Of a stretch of 64,000 nt of DNA, positions 35,601 to 44,500 are shown one piece after another. The position numbers and the translations under genes are program-made. Source of the stretch: Chloroflexota bacterium (GTDB lineage Bacteria; Chloroflexota; Anaerolineae; Promineifilales; Promineifilaceae); NCBI GenBank assembly GCA_017993775.1, contig JAGOMA010000006.1:62001-126000 (forward strand). Reading direction: 5' to 3'. The notes beneath the pieces are model-generated. The model was given only the letters and a program-made list of their open reading frames with translations. It made no database searches and was not told the origin of the DNA. Numbering within the stretch: position 1 is the first letter of the stretch; every line of letters begins with the position of its first letter.

Positions 35601-36665
35601 CGGGGCCGGATAATACCCAATCCCTCCCAAAAGCCCGGGTTGATTGTATCCGCAAGTTGTCCCCGCATGACGCGGCATCACCGCATTGGTGATGGGCGAG
35701 GTGATAGGCGTAAAAGAGCCGCCGCCGTCGGTAGAACGCACCCCTTCGATTGAGTAGGTCCAATCGGCATCCCAGGGGAAGATGACTTTGTTCCAGGCAA
35801 CAACCAGATCGCCATTGGGTCCAACTGTGAGCCATGGGGTTCTGGCTTTATAGTTGTAATCGATGCCGCTGCTGATGGTAATGCGGCTTTGCCAGACCAG
35901 ACCGTCGTCGGAGGCGCTGAACTGAATGGCGTCGTATTCGCCGTACCAGACCAGATAGAGACGGCCGTAAAACGAACTGCTTGTGTTGTTATCCACGGCC
36001 ATGATTGCCATGTCGTCTACGCCATAGTCGAGCCGCTTATCTAAAGTGGCCACAAAATCAAACGTCTGGCAGTCATCGGTGGATTGCCAGATGCCCACAC
36101 CGTCTGATCCGCCAAGCAAAGCAGACAGGTAGAAGTTACCATCGCTTGCCCGCCAGACAAGGCTGGGATTGCCGTAATTGATCTTCGTGGCGTCGATGTG
36201 GTCTTTATCGTCGAAGGTGGCTCCGCCGTCGATGGACCGGCTGAACCCGATGTAGCCTGTGTTTTCAACCTGACCATGATAAGCGTCGATGTAGGCGGCG
36301 CAGACAGTGCCTGTCGTCTGGTTGATTGTGGTTGAGGTGGTGCTTTGAACACTCGCCTGGCCGCCATCTTTTGTTGGGTCATTGACGAGTACATCAACGG
36401 CCAACGCCTGTTGGATGACAGCCTGGTTGGTCACGGCCGTTGCCGTTTTCCCAATCTCCACCGTAACGCCGCATAAATTTTGCAGCCAGATGCGCGGCAT
36501 CCCGCTGAGGGTCGATTCGGGGTCTGTTAGCTCGCTGCAAATTTCCGGCGGCGTCAGACGACCGGTTTGGTCATCGGCGCGTGTTACGCCAGATGAGGCC
36601 CAAAACAGCACGGCTGCCAGAGCAAGAACGGCCGTAGCAATAAAAATTCCTCGTTTCTTATGCAT
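29634..36665 (-). CDS. Giant secreted multidomain protein with Asp-box propeller and repeated Ig-like modules
   Basis: This 2343-residue protein has GGAG 7 nt before ATG 36663-36665 and a signal peptide (IFIATAVLALAAVLFWASSG). Residues about 110-530 carry four Asp-box blades (SIDGGATF, STDGGGSF, SLDNGTSW, SFDNGQTW), a sialidase/BNR-type propeller. Next come an Ig-like domain, an FN3-like domain (about 640-735), a VDDDDDGPDVRAFYTDAL domain, a carboxypeptidase-regulatory-like domain, and then two long modules of a YVTN/DUF4394-like propeller plus a beta-sandwich; they share PCADCGVLDG / GCTDCATLDG. A nidogen-like domain precedes the tail VKHMVLLPFMIRN. I see no complete sialidase active site, so binding or adhesion is more likely than catalysis. 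It follows the subtilase gene in the same direction. Confidence 0.8.
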   Translation of the reverse strand: MHKKRGIFIATAVLALAAVLFWASSGVTRADDQTGRLTPPEICSELTDPESTLSGMPRIWLQNLCGVTVEIGKTATAVTNQAVIQQALAVDVLVNDPTKDGGQASVQSTTSTTINQTTGTVCAAYIDAYHGQVENTGYIGFSRSIDGGATFDDKDHIDATKINYGNPSLVWRASDGNFYLSALLGGSDGVGIWQSTDDCQTFDFVATLDKRLDYGVDDMAIMAVDNNTSSSFYGRLYLVWYGEYDAIQFSASDDGLVWQSRITISSGIDYNYKARTPWLTVGPNGDLVVAWNKVIFPWDADWTYSIEGVRSTDGGGSFTPITSPITNAVMPRHAGTTCGYNQPGLLGGIGYYPAPPQITTGSDGVLHMVYAYDPDGYNAGDVVDVFYRRSLDNGTSWEPEIRLNDDVTLTDQFFPTISVNENGRVVATWYDRRNDPTNNYLFETFMRTSFDNGQTWETSVKISDAQSPVFVDPTIDTCYHGFYDQQFQDTDSAYIFWSDDRNLTNAVQDPDVFFEKVTFPADFVISATPASQAVCTSDSPVYDVNLASVSGYNNSVTLSVSGAPAGANAAFAANPVTPNAATTLTLSNLGGATAGSYSLGIVGTEGSKVHTATVALDLASAVPGSLTLSSPADTAVNVPVTTSFTWTPAAGAGEYTLEIATDSGFASVVYSETTTHITLMPSTYLAAGTLYYWRVTADNGCGSAVSATSSFTTAVSPMVLLVDDDDDGPDVRAFYTDALDAMGTAYDIWDTSAGLNLPVAADLAPYGMVIWFTGARYGAGPTEATEAMLSQWLPQDNCLFLSSPSYLNTITAFRSQFLGLRSYFSKYPEYANVTGDWVVYGGLGPYNLVYPYYADTRGLVLNGSGQPAFVEAVDTAGSSVYGRSFRSTYLGFPFEAIDLLADRQDVLTTALNWCSNGVLYGSLAGTVTDTDYSWPIKNASVTADDGSNQVVFTTDLLGNFSGDLRTGTYTVTVTAVHYASFTTQVTINDGATTPLDANLQGGSLGYTPPNIEDTVALGDVVTHTITLTASGSLPVDVSLTPYSTLLDRVYGIYASFDPQPTIAYFNRQDPATLTSLGSFAKGGSVGGDFFGDDFTVVYALGDLNDYDASNDELLKIDTTSGAVTVVGTLPQPPGWEQYSAMGYDPATQQMYVVSSYVDFFSTGGKSLFTIDVTTGQTTLLGAILSQNQLEIDSIAFDDQGTMYAHDTWGQQLLTIDKTTRQATAIGPVLPYTNFNGGMDWDPVTKQMYITTWNNDGGQLHTIDLATAETTFVESLGSTAPGNFSEIAFTWIAFASAPLPWATAVPDQITIPANSSVNADVVFDTRGLYALEDYKGAVAFSGSFVNNVTAQPLLMHVPCADCGVLDGSILDDWFNTAVKANVTITSANGMNIHLVSVDAYNVTVPAGEYTLTAAAPGYLDATTTVTAVSATTVTTDIILTPQASFLSYSPANIDVNAQIGDLMTKTVTVSNTGTVPMRFTVRMDNFDVPIAVRNAALTAINEQSPNTTDAPLAITAYGILEEGIGGSLGWFNLNDSTNIFSSGQHIDHGSLRGGDFWANDFSTLYAFEESKLIALDAATGSKRIVGALPMISTYSVYDGMAYDPVTETMYILHAFNCYMGQSLYAVDVHTAATSQNVPIAGSGCLNSLTFADNGTLYSVDIDNDILVTIDPTTGQVTVVGSLGFDANTFTQGLAWDSATNQLFYTSTDPNTFPFTQKFYRINVTTGAAEYLSDMGFSSLSGLSIASEAVRWATLPTDEIVVPAGMQATFDIVFDLRSMVTTGDFLSDVVFEGGFINNPPDMPVSLALGCTDCATLDGRITDAATSDALPATLHITAPNGFDKLVHNKDAYNLTVQPGEYTITVSRRGFVSQVTSVTAVSNAATTTDFNLVPEIANIAHDPTAFNEVVTVGTTVTKSFTISNTGASAFDFAVRDTDWSLTMLPTVPYTSCGDADAFGYSCIDSNVPGSPVTYNWIDISTTGQSLGLSGANDFYAPLEIPFNFSYYGQEYNQLSIHSYGQVYFEDRQPDPTFAGNQPIPSTIDDGVQAYIAPLWDSHNYTAASKTYYEVQGIAPHRRLIIQWENIDSSGWPSSSMTFQVVLFENGNILSQYKSLNDFTGDRATIGIQGDPQTGLQYGYNQAVLSDELAVCFVHPSSNNYDCSLQPPDAPWLFALPDSGTVNANGSVTVDVVFDATAVTPGIYLGEIYYGGAFNAPLVIPVEMQVVNVSVDATPSEQLISLFETARYTVSIVNTGDFTDTFDLNVQANWDTRLLFGGRASDYGLSVTLAPQESVTFDVIVTPPANASGGSDTAVITAASQTYSGSYASVALKTTVKHMVLLPFMIRN

Positions 36666-36706
36666 CCTTATTCTCCTTCTCTCTCTAAATCTGATCTAAA
36701 AACATA

Positions 36707-36735
36707 AATCGCCGGAAGGAAATTCTTCCGACGAT
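36707..36735 (-). terminator. Hairpin between subtilase and giant surface protein
   Basis: Read on the minus strand, ATCGTCGGAAG and CTTCCGGCGAT pair around a short loop and are followed by TTATGTTTTT. It lies about 15 bp beyond the subtilase stop and could end or attenuate transcription before the giant gene. Confidence 0.65.
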
Positions 36736-36750
36736 CTATCGGTAAACAAT

Positions 36751-39700
36751 TTATTTGGTTATCCGGGGCAGAAAAGTCTCGTAGACAATATCTTGCACAT
36801 CCACCGTAACCGGCACGCGGACAAAAACGTCGGGCAGATCAGAAGCATTGCTATCCAAACAGAGAACTGCGGTATGTGGCCCATAAGCCAGGCCGTTTGT
36901 GTTGATCTGCAATTGGATGCCACTGCTGCCGCCGGCAGGGGTTGTGCCCTGCTGCGGGGTAACGGTTAGCCAGGGAATTTCTTGCGCGCCGCATTTTTCG
37001 CCAAAACCACGAATTAGCCAGTTTCCGGGCGCGCCAAAAGAATCTAAAAGGCCCCAGGAGGTATCGGCCGGAATCGTTGGCGGATCAGACGGAGCGCCAG
37101 CCTGGTACATGCCAATCCAGGAACGAACCCTGCTGGTAGATAAATCTACTGCGGCCGGATACCCGCTGCTGCCAATGGCGGCCGTGCGGTTAACGACGGC
37201 AATGAGCACATCGCCGGGGCCTGTCAGTTGGATCGGTTGGTCGAAGGTGTAGGTGGAAAAAGTCGTTCCATCGGCTGCCTGGACGGCCGCATTTTTTATC
37301 GCGCCTACAGGGTTGGCGCCTGTGTTGGGGTCGCCGTCGGCGTCTTCATATACATAGATGTCGACCAATTCGCCAACATTCACACCACTGAAGGCGAAAT
37401 TGTCAAACAGCACCTGGACTTCGGTCAGGGAGAATGGGTAATCGGTTGACCGGGGTGTGAAGCGGTTGAGCCAGATGAATTGACGGCCGTAAGCCCCAAA
37501 ATTTTCTTCCGGCGCGCCATCGTCTAATACCAGAGAGATGATCTGGCCGCCACTAATTTGATTGGGCGTGGTGGTGGGCAGCGTGGTTTCTGGCCGCGGC
37601 ATCCAACGGAAGAGCGAGAAATCGCCCCAGGCGGTGAAGCTGGCGGGATTGGCCGCCGGTTCCTCGTTAGCGATGTCCAGGGTGATGCGGGAAACGGCCG
37701 TTTCCCGCGTAACCGACCACACCAGGTCAATATCACCGGGGTTGGCAATGGTTAGCGTATGCGTTTGGGCACTGTTTGGCGCCTGGATAACAGAAACGGC
37801 CGTGTCGCTCAATTGCAGGGCCGCAGCCCCGCGATAAATCACGTTCAGGTTAATGATGCCCACATTGTCCGGATGCGCGGCGTCCGCGCCCAGCGTTACG
37901 GAACCGTAAACACGTTCGCCAGGGACAATCTGCTCCTGCTGCCAATTGACGGTAACGTCAAACGGCTGCCCGGCCGGAATAAGCCCCGTTGGTCCGGCAG
38001 CCGTCACCTCGCCGGTATCATCGGCGGTCACGGCATATACCAGGTTCACCAGGTCGGGCGCGGCAGTCCCTTCACGCCAGTTTTGGACCAGAATCCACCA
38101 GACGCCTTCAGCCGGGGTGTTGATGTTGCAATATTCGATTGGGTAAGGCGTGGTGCTGTTGCACACCTGGGTGGCGGAGGAAGGAATTTCCCCCATTCCA
38201 ACATACAAATCCACGTCCATCGCTGTGGATTCGGTGGTTTCGGCCACCAGGCGGGTCGCGCCGGCCGGAACCGTTACGGTAATGACGTGGGTTGCGCCGT
38301 CATTTAAGTTGTCGTAAGGGTTGTCAGGTGTTGGGTCTTCAAACAAAGTCGTCGTCAGAACGGTGCCTACAGCCAGACCCTTGGGAGTCAGGCTTAAATC
38401 GGCGATCTGCCGGGAAATGATGTTGACGGACACGCTGCCCGATTTGCTGGTCGTGTCATCGATCACTTTGTCGGCCATCAGCGAGCTGGTGGGGAGCAGA
38501 GCGATGGGGAAATGGGCTGCGGGAACCTGCGTGGAGTCTGGCTCTAAGGTAAAGCCGACAAAATGCCAGCCGCCGTCTGGCTCGAACCCTTCGACATTGG
38601 CCGTGACCGTGACGGTTTGCGTGGTTCCTGGCCCTAGTACGAACTGAACCGGGGTGATGGTGAGGTTGAGGCCATTGATTTGGGTGGTAACGGCCGTCCA
38701 CGTCACCGTGTAAGCCAGCGTGCTGCGCACCGTGCGCTGCCAGGAGCATTCCGCCAGGCATTGCCCATTGGCCAGCGACGCGATATTTAAGGTTGATGGG
38801 TCGCCACCGCCATCCGGGTTGGCCGCCAGATAATTGGCCCGAACTTCGTTTAGCACCAAGCCCGCTTTGCTGGCGACAAACAAATCAATGCGTCCCGCGC
38901 CCATGTCAAATGCGTTGGCTGGCGTCAGGCTATCTTCTTTTAGATGGGTGTCATTGGCCGTGGTCATCAGCGCCGATTCGATTTCGGCGGGTGTCCAATC
39001 GGGGTGCAGCGCGACGAGCAAAGCGCCTGCCCCGGCCACATGCGGGCTGGACATAGACGTGCCGGCAATCGCCTGGAACAGTTCGCCGGTGGCCTGTCCA
39101 TCGGCAAAGGCGGTTTGTCCGGCCAAAATTTGTACGCCAGGACCGGTCACGTTGGGCTTAACGTAGTTGCTGTCGCCCTGCAGCACCGGACCACGCGAAC
39201 TGAATCCGGCCATTTCATCCACGGGAATGCGGGAGTCCGGCGCGTAGACAGCCTGGCTGCTGGTAAACGAGATGGTAACAGGGCTGTTCGCGGCAATGTG
39301 GCTGCGCAGGGCTGCGCCCACGTCGGCATTTACATGGACAGCGGGCAAAGTGAAATGATCTGTGCCCAGGTCGCCCTGGGTAGCGTTGGCGAGGATGATG
39401 CCGCCGGCGCCGCCTGCTTGGACGTTATCCCCTTTGGCCACACGGGCATTGACGCCGCGTTCGCATAACACGACTTGATGATTATTGAAGGTGCCGGGGC
39501 TGAAGGGGTTGAGGCATAAACGGCCGTTTACACCCGTCGAATCGGTGTAATTGGCCGCGTCTACAAATTCAAAATCGGTCACGCCGGCGGTCAATGTGGA
39601 GCCATATAACTGGATGGGCATCGTCAAACTGGGCGTCACCACAATGTCGCTGAGGAAGTGGCGGTTGCTGTTGCTGGCCCCCACGGTCGTTACCCAGGGC

Positions 39701-40896
39701 GCGTCGCCAGGAGAACCGAGTGTGGAGGGGCCGGGGCCGCTGTTACCGGCGGAAACGGCGGCGAATACGCCTGCTTCGCGGGCATTCATGAAGGCCAGCG
39801 CGGTTACATCTTGCCACGGATCGTTGCTGGGGCCGCCAATCGAATAATTGATGACGTCCACGCCATCGGCTACTGCTTTGTCAATGGCCGACAGCAGGTC
39901 GGAAGAAAGGCCGCCCCAGGGACCGAGCGCCTTGTAGGCGGCCACATAGGCTCGCGGCGCAATGCCGGAAACCGTGCCGCGCGGCACGCCCAGCATCGTG
40001 GCGTTAACGCCTTCATTGCCGGCCGTGGTAGAAGCCGTGTGAGTTCCATGACCGTTGTCATCGCGGGCGGAGTAAAAATCGCCGTTGTATTCGCCAACCG
40101 CGAGGACATAACCGGCTAAAAAGTGCTGCGCGCCAATTAACTTGTGGTTACAAACCAGGTAGTTTTGCCCGTCGCTGGGGGGTTGGCAAATGCCGCCCCA
40201 ATAAGCAGGCGGCGCCGGATAGGTTCCGTTGTCGGCGAAGGACGGATGTTCCGGCCAGATGCCGGTGTCGATGACGCCGACGATGACGCCATCTCCTTTT
40301 GTGCCGGGGATGCCGCCGGTGGCCGTGCCATCCCAGAGGGCGGTGGCCCCAATGAAGGTGGGCGTGGCGTCGGTGGTGGGGAAATACCATTGGTCGCGGG
40401 TAACGGCCGTTACCCCTGGCATGTTGTTGGCGATTTCCGCCTCTTTCTCGCTGAGCTGCACGGCGACGCCGTTTAGGGCGGTGGTGTAATGGTAGAAAGC
40501 GTTGACGGGACGGCCGTACGTGCTGCTCATGGTGCGAAGCAGGTTGTTTTGTTTGGCCATCAGATAGGCGCGGTAAGTTGTGGCCGCGGCGCTGGCCATA
40601 TCCAGCCGGTCGGCGCCTGTGGCTCTGGGGTTGGTGGCCGCCAGGCCCGTGACGCCCCCTTTATAGCTGGCCAGCGGCGCGTCGGCCAACGTGACAATGT
40701 AGGTATCTGGTTGGGGTAAATCGCGCAGGGCTTGTTTTAGGGGATTGCCAGTTCTGGGAGACGCGTCTGGGTCGGGCGTCTGAGGGCCGCCAGATTGAGA
40801 AATAGAAATCGGTTCGTCGAAGGCAATGGCTACGGCCGTTGCCGCCGCCAGAGCCAAAACCAGCGTGATAAAAATAAGCCATATTCGTCGTGTCAT
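36751..40896 (-). CDS. Secreted subtilisin-like serine protease (S8) with PA insert and PPC domain
   Basis: This 1381-residue protein has AAAGGA just before the ATG and a signal peptide. An I9-type propeptide (about 60-160: DTYIVTLADAPLASYKGG...NAFYHYTTALNGVAVQLS) precedes the catalytic domain with Asp210 (GVIDTGIWPEH), His283 (GHGTHTAS) and Ser614 (AGTSMSSPHVAG). A PA domain is inserted between His and Ser. After it come an FN3-like domain, a PPC-like domain (VTVPAGATRLVAETTESTAMDVDLYV), a further sandwich domain and the tail IVYETFLPRITK. It is an extracellular endopeptidase of the cucumisin-like architecture. A hairpin and the giant surface protein gene follow. Confidence 0.92.
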   Translation of the reverse strand: MTRRIWLIFITLVLALAAATAVAIAFDEPISISQSGGPQTPDPDASPRTGNPLKQALRDLPQPDTYIVTLADAPLASYKGGVTGLAATNPRATGADRLDMASAAATTYRAYLMAKQNNLLRTMSSTYGRPVNAFYHYTTALNGVAVQLSEKEAEIANNMPGVTAVTRDQWYFPTTDATPTFIGATALWDGTATGGIPGTKGDGVIVGVIDTGIWPEHPSFADNGTYPAPPAYWGGICQPPSDGQNYLVCNHKLIGAQHFLAGYVLAVGEYNGDFYSARDDNGHGTHTASTTAGNEGVNATMLGVPRGTVSGIAPRAYVAAYKALGPWGGLSSDLLSAIDKAVADGVDVINYSIGGPSNDPWQDVTALAFMNAREAGVFAAVSAGNSGPGPSTLGSPGDAPWVTTVGASNSNRHFLSDIVVTPSLTMPIQLYGSTLTAGVTDFEFVDAANYTDSTGVNGRLCLNPFSPGTFNNHQVVLCERGVNARVAKGDNVQAGGAGGIILANATQGDLGTDHFTLPAVHVNADVGAALRSHIAANSPVTISFTSSQAVYAPDSRIPVDEMAGFSSRGPVLQGDSNYVKPNVTGPGVQILAGQTAFADGQATGELFQAIAGTSMSSPHVAGAGALLVALHPDWTPAEIESALMTTANDTHLKEDSLTPANAFDMGAGRIDLFVASKAGLVLNEVRANYLAANPDGGGDPSTLNIASLANGQCLAECSWQRTVRSTLAYTVTWTAVTTQINGLNLTITPVQFVLGPGTTQTVTVTANVEGFEPDGGWHFVGFTLEPDSTQVPAAHFPIALLPTSSLMADKVIDDTTSKSGSVSVNIISRQIADLSLTPKGLAVGTVLTTTLFEDPTPDNPYDNLNDGATHVITVTVPAGATRLVAETTESTAMDVDLYVGMGEIPSSATQVCNSTTPYPIEYCNINTPAEGVWWILVQNWREGTAAPDLVNLVYAVTADDTGEVTAAGPTGLIPAGQPFDVTVNWQQEQIVPGERVYGSVTLGADAAHPDNVGIINLNVIYRGAAALQLSDTAVSVIQAPNSAQTHTLTIANPGDIDLVWSVTRETAVSRITLDIANEEPAANPASFTAWGDFSLFRWMPRPETTLPTTTPNQISGGQIISLVLDDGAPEENFGAYGRQFIWLNRFTPRSTDYPFSLTEVQVLFDNFAFSGVNVGELVDIYVYEDADGDPNTGANPVGAIKNAAVQAADGTTFSTYTFDQPIQLTGPGDVLIAVVNRTAAIGSSGYPAAVDLSTSRVRSWIGMYQAGAPSDPPTIPADTSWGLLDSFGAPGNWLIRGFGEKCGAQEIPWLTVTPQQGTTPAGGSSGIQLQINTNGLAYGPHTAVLCLDSNASDLPDVFVRVPVTVDVQDIVYETFLPRITK

Positions 40897-41069
40897 ATTT
40901 TCCTTTCTGAAAGCGGTTGTAACTATGCAGACCCCAAGGGTTTGTTCCTGAGAATTTGGAATTAGTTGGGTAGCAAACCCTGGCGTCTTACCAGCGAAAC
41001 CTGAGCAGACACAAGCAGTTTGCCATAAATTGTCTGCGTGCCATTTGCCACAGTCTGAAATTTGCCTGC

Positions 41070-41294
41070 TTACGTTAGCGAATCGGTAGCGATTTGGGTG
41101 ATGTCCAATTGGTTTTTGAGAGCGCTTAGCAATCTTTCTGAAGATGTAAACCCATACCGTTCGCCGGTACGAGGGATTTCTAAGACAAAACGGGAAGCAT
41201 TGTCCCTTGGCGCTTCACGATCTTCCCAACAGCGGACAATATACACACGATACGGGTGTTCTGATGTAGCCATACTTGTTTCAGCCATCTCCAT
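41070..41294 (-). CDS. Small protein, GERxGFxS family
   Basis: This protein has up to 74 residues; in-frame ATGs at 41294, 41288 and 41273 are all possible starts and none has an ideal ribosome-binding site. The core YRVYIVRCWEDREA...RFVLEIPRTGERYGFTSSERLLSAL aligns by eye with the 7681-7926 product (RLWE, hydrophobic strand ending in E, GER-x-GF-x-S, Leu helix). The function is unknown. It lies between the subtilase (same strand) and a divergent BTAD regulator, so it may be controlled by or partner that regulator. Confidence 0.65.
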   Translation of the reverse strand: MEMAETSMATSEHPYRVYIVRCWEDREAPRDNASRFVLEIPRTGERYGFTSSERLLSALKNQLDITQIATDSLT

Positions 41295-41302
41295 CGAAAA
41301 TT

Positions 41303-41370
41303 GGACACAGATTTATGCGGATGAACACGGGGAAGAATCCGTGAAATTTTGTGTTCATCCGTGTCTTTTT
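41303..41370. repeat. Inverted repeat, diverged GGACGCGGAT type
   Basis: GGATGAACAC (41319-41328) and GTGTTCATCC (41351-41360) form a 10-bp perfect stem; outer arms GGACACAGAT and CCGTGTC extend it, and TTTTT follows on the plus strand. It resembles the 1305-1395 and 12491-12580 elements with C-to-A/T drift. It occupies the start of the divergent promoter region. Confidence 0.6.
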
Positions 41371-41431
41371 CATTTATGGTGTTGAGCCTGCGCTCATGTC
41401 GTCTCCTCTTGATTACAGTACAATAGCAACT

Positions 41432-41475
41432 CAACGCCGAACCAACGCCGATAGAACGCCGACCCAGCGTCGGTG
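41432..41475 (+). promoter_or_regulatory. Four tandem 11-bp direct repeats, candidate BTAD/SARP operator
   Basis: Units start at 41432 (CAACGCCGAAC), 41443 (CAACGCCGATA), 41454 (GAACGCCGACC) and 41465 (CAGCGTCGGTG). The core AACGCCG is kept in three and reads AGCGTCG in the fourth, at an exact 11-bp period. SARP-type regulators bind heptamer direct repeats at 11-bp spacing, one per helical turn. The array ends 35 bp before the start of a BTAD regulator gene, so autoregulation is a natural inference. Confidence 0.65.
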
Positions 41476-41510
41476 CAGTGGTTTGGACAGAGCGATGGAT
41501 GGCCCAGCGT

Positions 41511-44500
41511 ATGAGCAAATTGTTTTTACACCTGTTAGGCACGCCACAAATTACGTTGGATGCGCAAACTCTCACGGAAATCCTGCCTCTGAAAGGGCAG
41601 GCGATTTTGGCTTACCTGGCGGTGACGGCGCAGCCTCAGACGCGGCTTTGGTTGGCTTCTATGCTTTGGCCGGATGTGGAAGACAGCCGGGCATTAAAAA
41701 ACCTGCGCGATATTTTGCCGGTGCTGCGGGCTACGGTTGGCGAGCATTTGCTGATTACCCGGCAGACGTTGATGTTTAGTGGGGAACGGCCGTATTTCCT
41801 GGATGTAGAAGCTTTTCAGGCACGGCTGCAAATTGAGACGCAGTCACTCGAACAGCGCCGGGAAGTAATCGACCTGTACAAAGGTGAATTTTTAGCCGGT
41901 TTTTCCGTTCCCCAGGCCGGACCATTTGAAGAGTGGCAAATTATGTGGCGCGAACGGCTGCATGAGTTGGCGCTGCAGCAGATGGACTTGCTGGTTGAGC
42001 AAGCGATCCAGCAGCAAAAATGGGAGATGGGCCTGGAGCTTACCCAACGATTGCTCGAGCTGGAACCCTGGCGCGAATCGGCTCATTACCAACGCATGTT
42101 GTTGTTTGCTTTCACCAACAATCGAAGCGCCGCGCTGACCCAGTATGAGCTGTGCCGCCAAACCCTGGATGATGAATTCGGCATTCGGCCCACGCCGCAG
42201 ACCCAACTGTTATATGAGCAGATTGTGTCTGGCGAAATTGGCAGATCGGCGTCGTCAACGGCCGGCGCTGTGCCTCGTTTGCACAATATACCTCGCTCCT
42301 TGACCCCGTTTTTTGGCCGCCAAAAAGAGTTGGCGCAGACGGTGCGATTGTTATGTAACCCTGATTACCCTCTGGTTACCATTATGGGGGAGGGTGGCAT
42401 TGGCAAAACGCGGCTGGCCATTGCCGCCGCGCAACAAATCAGCGCTGATTTTAAGGATGGCGTCTGGTTTGTGCCGCTGTCTTCTGTCGAGGAGACATCT
42501 GAACCGCAAATGGCCGCAGATCATCTGGTTAGCGCTATCGATAACGCGCTTGGCTTAACAATTCCGCCTGGCATTTCGTCACCGTTTGCTTATGTACAAA
42601 ATCAGCTTTATCGCCGCCACATATTGTTGATCCTGGATAATTTTGAGCATTTGATTGCCGGCAGGGCTGTTGTGTTGGATTTACTGGCCGCCTGCCCGAA
42701 TCTGGCAGTTCTGGTTACGTCGCGCGAGCGTTTGAATGCTCAGGCGGAGGCTGTGATTCGTTTGCAGGGTTTGCCGGTTCCGGAAGATATGGCTGCGATT
42801 GATATGCCGGCGCTTATTACCATGAGTAGTTTGCAATTGTTCACCGAGCGAGCGAGCCGGATTACGCCAGATTTTATTTTGGACGACAACAATCTTGCCG
42901 ATGTGGTTCGTATTTGCCAACTGGTGGAGGGCTTGCCGTTGGGTATTGAACTGGCGGCTGTGCTGACGCAATATCAATCTTGTGCGGACATTGTCCAGGC
43001 ATTAACGGCAAATTATGATGCGCTAACTGCTTCGTGGCATGATCTGCCGTCGCGGCATCAAAGTTTGCAGGCGGTTTTTGAGTATTCCTGGCAGCGCTTA
43101 TCGGTGGAGGATGCGTTGACGCTGGCGCAGTGTTCGGTTTTTCTGGGCGGGTTTGCGGCCACGGCCGTTCAGGCAGTTACCGGCGTTCCTTTTGCCCGTT
43201 TGGCGTCGTTGGCGCAAAAATCATTGTTACGGCCGTTGGGGAACGGCCGTTTCGACATGCATGAATTGATTCGTCACTTTGCCGCCGAAAAGCTGGCCCA
43301 TTTGCAAACAGACGACACCCCCGTGCAAGCAGGCCATTGCGCCTATTTTGTCGATTTTCTGCACCAACGACAAGACCGATTGGAAAACGAAACGGCCGTG
43401 CTGCGCGAAATACAAACCGACATCAACAACATCCGCGCCGCCTGGCAGTGGGCGGTCCTTCAGCCGCAGACCGACGCCTTGCACAAAGCCGTAACCGGCT
43501 TGTCCCGATTCTACCGCCTGGTTGGCTTCTATCGTGAAGCCTTAGACGCATTCGCTCAAGCCATCAGCTCGCTCGAAAAAACCCCGCCCGCCCCCCCGAT
43601 TCAATTCCTGCTCGGCCAGCTCTACGCCGAGCAATCTTACTTCGTGGGGCGCATCGTCAATCTAAACGAAGCCCTGCTTTTGGCTCAGAAAACGCTGCTC
43701 ATCGGCCAGAACTTAAACGACACTTATTTGCAAACAGTCGGGCATGTGCATATAGCCGCCATTTTGTTTGAAGAAGGCAGCATTCTCAAGAGCGAAGAAC
43801 ACAGCCATCTGGGTTTAGCCCTGGCCGCAGGCAACGACAAGCTGCAACGACAACAGGCCAACGCCTTACGTAACCTTGGACGGATCGCCACCAATCGCGG
43901 CGCCCATGACGCTGCCCGGCAGTATTACCAGCAGGCATTAACGCTGGTGCAAAAGGTAGGCAGCCGTTCTGATGAGGCCTGGCTGCTTAACGAACTCGGC
44001 GCGGTCGATTGGCGGCAGGGGGAATATGAGGACGCCCAAACCTATCTGCATCAGGGTTTGGCCATCGTTCAGGCCATTGGCGATCGTCAAATCGAGGCCG
44101 ACATCTTGAAAAATTTGGGCATCGTGGGCTGGTTCCAGGGGAAATCTGACCAAGCGCTTCCTTACTACGAGCGAAGCCTGACAATTTATAAGGAAATCGG
44201 GGATCGAACCGGAGAAAGCTCCATTCTGAATAACATGGGCCTGGTAGCCTGGAACCAGGCCGACTACGAGCAATCGGCCCGGTATTATGAACAAAGCCTG
44301 ATGATCAAGCATGAGATTGGCGAACGCTCGAAGGCTGGAATAACCTATGGCAATTTGGGTATCGTCGCGCGTGCTCAGGGGAAGTACGAGCTGGCCATCC
44401 ATTACCACGAGCAAAGTTTAGCCATCTCTCAGGAAGTTGGGGACCAGCTGGGCAATGCCCGAACCCTCAACAATTTGGGCGTCGTCGCCGCCAGCCTGGG

